DNA of 64,000 nucleotides from Siphonodentalium dalli (Eukaryota; Mollusca; Scaphopoda; Gadilida; Siphonodentaliidae): NCBI GenBank assembly GCA_032622095.1, contig CP136069.1, positions 187,105,122 to 187,169,121 of the forward strand, read 5' to 3'. Shown piece by piece: positions 57,256 to 64,000 of this stretch (position 1 is its first letter; each line of letters starts with the position of its first letter). The notes under the pieces were generated by a model. It saw only the letters and a program-made list of their open reading frames with translations, ran no database searches and was not told where the DNA came from. The position numbers and the translations under genes were made by a program.

Positions 57256-58270
57256 TCACATAGTGTATGTATATAGGGAGTGCCATGGTGGTAATGGGTG
57301 GGATGTATATTTATATATGTCGTGGATGTATATTGTCATTGGTGGATGTATAGGTATACAGCGAGTAACTGTATGATCATGGATGGCGTGTATGAGTACA
57401 CAGCGAGTGACTGAATAGTCATGTGTGGGGTGTATATACAAGTCTGGAATGTATAACTGATCATGTGTGAGAAGTATTGGTACACCTGGAAGGAATATAT
57501 TGTCATTGGTGATGTGTATATGTACACCTGTAGTGACTATATGGTCATGTGTGTGTTGCATATGTATAAATCGAGTGGCTATATGACCATGGTATGGTGA
57601 ATAGGTATACAGGGAGTGACTGTGTGGCAATTAATGAAATGAATAGGTGTACAAGGAGTGACCGTGTGATCACCAATGTATGTGGTGAATATGTATACAT
57701 GGAGTGAAATGGGTCTGGTGTAGGAGTATACCTGATGTGCATGTATGGTGACTCATTGTCAGTTGTTATGTGTACGGGTATACGCCAAGTGGTTGTATGG
57801 TCATGGGTGAGGGGTATATGCATAGCACGTGTGACTATATGACCATTTGTGAGGTGCATATGTATACATGGAGTGACTCTATGGTCATGGGTGGGGTGTA
57901 TATGTATATCTTGAGTGGCCATTTGGCCATGGGTGTGGAACATAGGTACACATGGAGTGACCGTATGTCCAATGGTGAGGTCAATAGGTATACAATGATT
58001 GACTGTGTGATCATGAATGTGGTGAATATGTATACATATAGTGACGATACGGTCATGTGTCAGGTGTAGGAGGTATACCTGGTGTGCATGCATTGTTATT
58101 GGCAGATGTATGGTCATGTGTGGTGTGCAGGGATATACACAAGTATGGCTGTGTGGTGATGTGTGAGGTGTATGTTTATAAAGTTAGCGACTATATTGTC
58201 ATATGTGTGTTGTTTATTTGTATTTGGAGTGACTGTATGGCTCTGGTGGGTTGTACATGTGTACATTGGG
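57256..58270 (-). repeat. ~42-bp minisatellite with an in-frame His-rich coding pattern
   Basis: Units resemble GTGTATATGTATACATGGAG then TGACTNTATGGTCATGGGTGGG. Because 42 is a multiple of three, the minus strand stays open as a 14-residue repeat of the type HPTHDHTVTPCIPI. ATG-initiated frames of 190 codons (58117-57545) and 124 codons (57630-57256) are in two frames, separated by an indel. No signal peptide, splice or homology supports a protein. Confidence 0.85.
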
Positions 58271-58439
58271 TGGCTATCGCTTTCCACAATAACTCAATGA
58301 TATGTTACTTGATATACAGATCACATCAGAGTCCTCCATGGTGGCGTTTATGCACAATGGAGGAAATATTTAGCGATTTTCCTGACAACAGCCGATAAAT
58401 GTTTATGCTAATGAGCAAGAGTAGCCACATATTATGGTC

Positions 58440-59560
58440 CCTCTGAGTTCCGTTTCAAAGTTGTGCCCATTTATTTTCAAAAACTTGGCCAGAATCCCAA
58501 AAGACGTTTTCGGCACAATTGTACACTGCAAATTTTAAAATTAAATGATCGTGCCTCATATACAGTGACAACCAAAAAATAACATGTAGTTGTCAGTCGA
58601 TAAACTAACACTAGTCACACTTTGCTACCTTTTCGGAACAGCAGATAATTATGTTCCGGATATATGTGAAAATGAACTTTTTACCCAATTCAGTTGCCAT
58701 TTTGGAAGCCACCTTGAGTAATTTGGTCATTAAACACCTCAAGGTGACACATTTAAGATAGATCAAAACAATAAACACCTTTCATGCCAAAGATAGTTAC
58801 AGTTTACTTGCCGATATTTATGTCACGTTTGTGAGAGTGAAATCCAATATTTCTGGTAATGTCTTTGTTACAATAGTTAGTAATAATGTTAGTATTCAAT
58901 GTATAGAAGGCAGAATAGCAAATTTCATTCACCAACCACAAATTGTAAGCGATTCCAGGGCACACTGGGGCAATATCTACCATTTTCCATATTGTGGCGG
59001 CCATTTTGGTGGCCATTTTGATTCAAAGTAACAACTTTTATTCCTATGAATTGGAGTATCCATGTATAATGGTATTCCTCACTTACATTCCACAGTTGTG
59101 CTCATTCTTTGTTGAAATTTTACCAGAAACCCAATTGTGATTTTTGTGTGAAATTTTATACCCCATTCTGTAAAATCAAACTTTTGAGGGATGGGAGGAG
59201 GCTAGGATCCCAATAATTGCTTTTTTCATTACCCCAATGATTAGTTAAAATAAAAATACAAAAATAAAGTCACAATCCTCAACCAGTTCCAAACAGCAGA
59301 AACTGATCTAGAAGATATGAGTGAAAAATAGTCATACTTTCTACTGCCGATGGCCATTTTGGCGGCCATTTTGAATATATGAAATTTATTCATACCTATA
59401 AATAAGGACTACTCAATTATCAATAGAATAACATATCGCACGACTTAATATCTCATAAACTACCCGAGTGATTGCGAATTAATATTTATCAAGTCAGATA
59501 TTCAATTTTGGCGGCCATCATGGATTCAATGGCCTCGAAACATGTGAACATTGACTACCT
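58440..59560. repeat. Dispersed repeat rich in GGCGGCCATTTTGG, copy 2
   Basis: Same order of blocks as 20460-20960: TTGTAAGCGATT, GGCGGCCATTTTGG, TCAAAGTAACAA, GTGATTTTTGTGTGAAATTT, TTTTGAGGGATGGGAGG, CAATGATTAGTTAA, TCTAGAAGATATGAGTG and CCATTTTGGCGGCCATTTTG. The copies are in the same orientation, about 38.4 kb apart, and moderately diverged. Confidence 0.75.
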
Positions 59561-61867
59561 ATATGCATCCATGTGCTCGTGGGGAATGTTATAGAAAACT
59601 GCCCTGGTCTATGTTCTCGTGGAAAATAATGAAAACATCGGTATTGTTCATAGTTTAATCACGTTATGCATGCGTAAGTTCACACACTGTACTTTTTCAG
59701 ATATATCTTCAAAATAAACGAAAAATCATATCATCGGTGTCACTTTAAGAAAAACATCGAGTCAGGTGCCCATGTGACGCTATCTACGCAGACACTTATT
59801 ATATTCAGTTCGAATGAAACTGAGTTTGAGAAGATACATACAGTTTTAGTATTAATTTTGAGAGAAATGTTTCCCCTACCCCCAATAAGGATTTTATCGC
59901 AAAAAATCACAGTAGTTTTATAAAAATCGCTATAAAATGAAAAAATCCCCCACGCCCGAGTGGCAAACAAGCAGAAAAATGTGTGAAATACATCCCTCAA
60001 TCGGAAAAACATAGTCGGCAAAAATCCGCACAGGGGGAGGGTGGCCATATGGTAGCTCTACGAGTAGTATTATGTTAATTGTTAGAATTGGGCAATTATA
60101 AACAAAATATGCTAGAGAACGGCTTACGCAAATACGCATAATTCCATGCGAGACGGGACTCTGTGGAAATAAAGCGAAACATTTTTATAGTTCGGTATGT
60201 GGTGTTGGGGATTATCTTTTGGCATGATTATGGTTGGATATTTCAAGGGTACATAACTCAACTGAACGTAGCAACCAACGACCCTTGTAAGCAATTGGCG
60301 TAATTTCTCATCAGCGCTATGTACGGCTTATGCATGTGCAACCAATGCGCTATTAACGTGGGCGCACATACTTTAGTTATTGATAATTGAATAGACAACT
60401 GTATTAGCGCATATGTATATTGTATTTGGCATGGTGGCTTCCATTCTTGTTATACTAATGTGGAAGTCAGCAGTCGTATGGTGCAGCATACATTTGACTA
60501 GTATACCGCCAAATGAATGTCAGGTCGGATCTCGGTCCTATTGTGGCAATTTGACATGCCTGATGTCGCTTCTTCGAGCAATTCATGAATATTTACTAGC
60601 TTAGTACCTATAGTTTTTATTGATTTTGTATCACATATTTAGGCACGAACGAATTAGCTACACACGTTAAAACTGAAAATGTTCTGGAAACTCAGATGAT
60701 CGTTTTATCGGATATTTTGTATTATTTTGGCCGCCATTTTGATCTCCATCATCACGTTTGCACAAACAAATGCATTATAAATATTACAACACAGACTCTA
60801 TGCAAAATACGGTAACATATAAAGCATTGGCGATGCATTAGTCATGTTTGATTACCTGTTATGCACATGCAGAGTGTCAATAACTAAATTGGCGGCCATA
60901 TTGGACGCCATCTTTGATTTTATACCTTCCTAATTTGATATTTTAACTAGATCTTATATTTTCTGGGTCTCTGGATGGTTCTGCACAATATGACACCATA
61001 AACTGTGCGCGGTCAATTTATTCTTGGATAGAACCTACATGGACCCCTCTATTTGGATAATTATGAAATTTGGGGCAGGGTTAAGTTTTTGTCAATTATT
61101 TCGCCAGTTGGAAAGATATAATATTGATTTGAACAGTATTATGTAGGGAATATCCTACTATTTCTAAATTTATATAATGTTGAAGTATTTGTCACATAAT
61201 GCTATATTTTAATTGAGTTGATGCACGACACTGAATCTGAATCGTCATGGATTTTTGACGCGTAACGTAACCTTCTTTACCATGACGTCCTAAAATCAGA
61301 ACAAATGCCAAAAAACAATGTTGAATCTGATGAAGTGTCAATATTTTCTCCATAAATGAGCGAAGATGTGTTTTTTTATTTTTTTTATTTTATTGGAATA
61401 AACAGACATCAATGAAGAATGTAAATACAGACAGGGGTATATGTTATTATAAATAAAGTTACATTCTTCCAATTCTCTCACATCTCGCGCACTTCATTTA
61501 CACGTCTTTCGTACGTCATATGCACTCCCAGTGACTTACATGTGAATAGGGATAAATCGAATAATGTGTTCATTTTATATAGTAATCTAGATTTTAAATA
61601 TTTTGAACTTTGTTGCTGTGTACGGCGCATCGGTACGACATATAACTATAGACGGCATTGTGGTATTAGGGCGATAATAGTATTTCTTGGGTATAGTATT
61701 AGTTAAGTGAGTTTTTGAACTGGTGAAGAGAAACTTTCCAGGACAAGTTTATTTGTGTTGACTCGTGCGTATATGTATAGCCTTTTCTAAAAGGAACCAG
61801 TTTTTCGAAAATTCTTGTTGTTTCGATTGGCATCGTGCGGTATACTTCTCACATTGGTATATATAAT
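59561..61867. other. No gene seen; further GGCGGCCAT words
   Basis: Non-coding AT-rich sequence. ATTTTGGCCGCCATTTTGAT (about 60721) and AATTGGCGGCCATATTGGAC (about 60891) are isolated relatives of the dispersed repeat. The latter resembles, in inverse, GCGTCCAATATGGCCGCC at 19525. Confidence 0.45.
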
Positions 61868-62620
61868 TCAATTCCTTGAGGAAAACATTAGCGATAAGTT
61901 AATTGGCTTGAATTTGGTCCTATAAATGTATTGTTTAATTAGAAGCCATAGCATGTTCGTTATAAAGTTCGAATTCGTTGGTGATGAACCGAGAATCATT
62001 GTCATCTGTTGGGGACAGAGATCAATGCTGTTAATTTTACTCCAATCGCTGAGTTCCTTAATGAATTTCTGAACGTGAACACAGTTCCAAAATATGTGGG
62101 AGATGTCTTCTGTCTCGCTTTTACATCTGTCGCATTTATCATCTAGTCGTAAATTGGACATTTTAAGAAACTTGTTAGTTGATAACATACGTGAGTTTAT
62201 TCGGAATTGTAGCCATTGCAGCTTTGTGTCAGGCGTCGTGAGAAAGGGTAGTTTATCTAGTTTACACCATTGAATTGTGTTGTCAGGAAAAAACGCTTGC
62301 CATTTTCTGTGTGCTACTGTAGAAGTTGAAATATCGATTAAGATGTTATAAAAGTCATGTCCTCCTCGACAGTTTTAAGCAGTTTAATGAAATTATTTGG
62401 TAAAAGGGGGCTGCAAGTTCGAGTTATTGGCTGTCAAGTTTTTTTATGAGTAATTTTATTTGATGTTGAAGTTTGATGTTATGATAGGCATGAAGTTTGT
62501 GCGTATGTTATAAATCTTTAGTAAATCGTCTCGTGTAAGAAAGCGGTCATTATTGTCCAGCATATCATTTAACAATATAATCCCCTTTTCTCGCCAGGGG
62601 CCTATACAAAAGAATTACAA
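61868..62620 (-). pseudogene. 3' end of an L1/Tx1-like LINE (RT C-terminal region), broken
   Basis: Read on the minus strand, 62620-62470 encodes REKGIILLNDMLDNNDRFLT, which matches the connection region of L1-type polymerases. After frame breaks, 62375-61868 encodes KWQAFFPDNTIQWCKL, LPFLTTPDTKLQWLQFRINS, LSTNKFLKM and the C-terminal zinc-knuckle CDRC...HIFWNC. These are typical of L1/Tx1-clade ORF2 C-termini. The frame is interrupted and the catalytic RT part is absent, so this is a 5'-truncated dead copy. No clear poly-A tail was recognised after the stop. Confidence 0.75.
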
Positions 62621-62676
62621 TTGCCGTGTTTCTCCACGTGGACAGAGTTAGTCGGTAATTTCCCAGTCTTGTAAAG

Positions 62677-62892
62677 CTAGACATGTGTTCTATAGTACTC
62701 GCGCAATTGTGTTCTTGTAAATTCCTTGCATTGGATATTGGAATTTAACAATAGGCGATTACCCTTTTTCACACCATACATCGTTGTGAACTGACTTATA
62801 TAATGTTCTGGGAGAGCCATTCTGTAACTGGGATTCATTTCAGCAGCAAGCTGCTCGGTTTGTGTGGTGTTTGGAGTGTCCCAACGCTGCAT
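62677..62892 (-). other. ATG-initiated 71-codon frame, unrecognised
   Basis: It begins MQRWDTPNTTQTEQL, is hydrophilic with Thr and Gln near the start, and ends ...REYYRTHV. It lies just upstream of the LINE fragment on the same strand and could be a piece of the same or another element. No domain was recognised, so it is not called as a gene. Confidence 0.25.
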
Positions 62893-64000
62893 CTTTTTGT
62901 TATTCTATAGTACTCGAATTGTCTAACTTGGGGAAAAACAATAACTCGCTTGACGGGCTGATAAATTACCAACTTAGGGAGTTCCATAGTACAGACATAA
63001 CACAAATCGGGTAGAACACGGTGTTAACATTACAAGTATACGAGGCTGAATTAGTGGTTGTCACCGCAATGAAACGCGTGCGAATGTCGATATGTCGGAT
63101 TATCGCTTTGTGTATTGAGCACTCATACATTAACCCTTTCTCGACGTGGGAAGTTTCACCGGGTCAATATTGGGATGATGGGTTCAAATTACTCATGGTG
63201 TAGATAGATATATTTTGAGATGGGTTTCATAAACATAGACAAATTGGCTTTTAGAAATAAGGGATTCCACATAAATTATGTTGTGACGGGGGCGATTCTC
63301 AGCAAAATACTCAACAATTGGGAATGTCATGCAGCGACGTTCAATGGGTGTTGGCGCATCACAATAATCTTCGTCCCAAAGTTAGTGATGATTGATTTAT
63401 GGGGGTAAATGGCAATTAGTTGAGAAGTTTCGATCGGTTGGAATTGTTGGTTTGGGGATTTCTAACAGTTGGAAATCTTGAGTAACCATTGCAGAATTTC
63501 AACCGAATGGGGTGCAAATATAGTTTTCTGGCTCAGGGAGGAGGTGTACTCGGGCAGCGGAGACCTTATACGTGAATGTTAACGCGATTCCATGGTAGAA
63601 AATGGCACTGAATTTAAAAATTAAGACTGGAGAATAGGTTATAATCATTACAATGACTAAATTTTCCAGCTAATGTAACTGCAAATTATAATTTATACCA
63701 CTAGTATGATGTTTTCCTACATTCAGTGTAATTTTTGTTGTTAAATCTAAGTTTCTACTTAAACAAAAAGTTACACCGACCCTTTGGAAAATATACTTGA
63801 AATATATTTGTTCACTCTTTAACTTGGAAATATTTGTATCAGTATATTATCTCCGGCAATTCAGTTTGTTTTCAAGTATATTGTACATGTATGGAAATCG
63901 TACGTATACGACAACCAATTAAAATTTCCCTGCTCAATCTGACACTATAATCACCATGTGTAGGTTTTTCTGTCGATGGGGTTTATTTGTGATCACTCTA
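62893..64000. other. No gene seen (right edge)
   Basis: AT-rich sequence with short frames only and no repeat structure recognised. Confidence 0.45.

Noticed and set aside
57545-58117. 190-codon ATG frame as a protein-coding gene
   Set aside because: It is entirely a 42-bp minisatellite whose unit length is a multiple of three, so openness is expected.

Overview
This window reads as nuclear DNA of a marine invertebrate, most likely a mollusc and possibly a bivalve. The signs are AT-rich sequence, coding exons split by long introns with GT-AG signals, dense ACATGTAC-type short motifs between 7 and 19 kb, and many small inverted-repeat elements, minisatellites and decayed transposons. There is no prokaryotic gene organisation, and almost all long open frames are chance frames or lie inside tandem repeats.

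The only gene I can build is on the minus strand. It has a TATA box (36861-36868), a 21-nt first coding exon (36706-36726), a second exon completing a signal peptide plus one EGF-like domain (35370-35543), and three further cysteine-rich exons flanked by phase-1 introns (25157-25348, 5073-5255, 4346-4483). It looks like a secreted multi-EGF-like protein whose 3' end lies beyond the left edge. The phases show that at least one exon between 25.3 and 35.4 kb was not found, so assigning all five exons to one gene is inference.

The most unusual region is 21.5-25.35 kb, inside that gene. The 25157-25348 exon is followed, in the transcribed direction, by about 2.6 kb of a roughly 35-bp minisatellite. 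Each unit is a copy of the exon's own 3' end and 5' splice site, and about 13 units carry a perfect CAGGTAAGT. Next to it is a tandem array of about 245-bp units that look like decayed copies of the same exon. A short array at 5.7 kb shares sequence with these units.

From left to right, the remainder holds the following. There is an inverted minisatellite (6.1-6.8 kb). A tandem duplication at 8.6-9.9 kb has a near-perfect palindrome inserted in one copy. Terminal-inverted-repeat elements lie at 10.5-11.9, 14.9-16.2, 16.5-17.65, 17.7-18.0, 26.3-26.9, 49.6-50.1 and 56.7-57.1 kb. A 130-bp tandem repeat with nuclear-receptor-like half-sites is at 29.4-29.9 kb. Three copies of a double-hairpin MITE are at 31.5, 34.9 and 37.6 kb. 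A broken reverse-transcriptase fragment is at 32.0-32.4 kb. A recent 1,353-bp tandem duplication spans 41.2-44.3 kb. A broken Harbinger/ISL2EU-like transposon, with a THAP-DDE transposase and a convergent YqaJ-type nuclease, occupies 44.6-48.8 kb. A 5.6-kb satellite of 43-bp units contains a 1,544-bp higher-order repeat (50.4-56.0 kb). A 42-bp minisatellite (57.3-58.3 kb) keeps a His-rich frame open. Dispersed repeats rich in ATGGCGGC occur at 19.5-21 and 58.4-61 kb, and the 3' end of an L1/Tx1-like LINE is at 61.9-62.6 kb.
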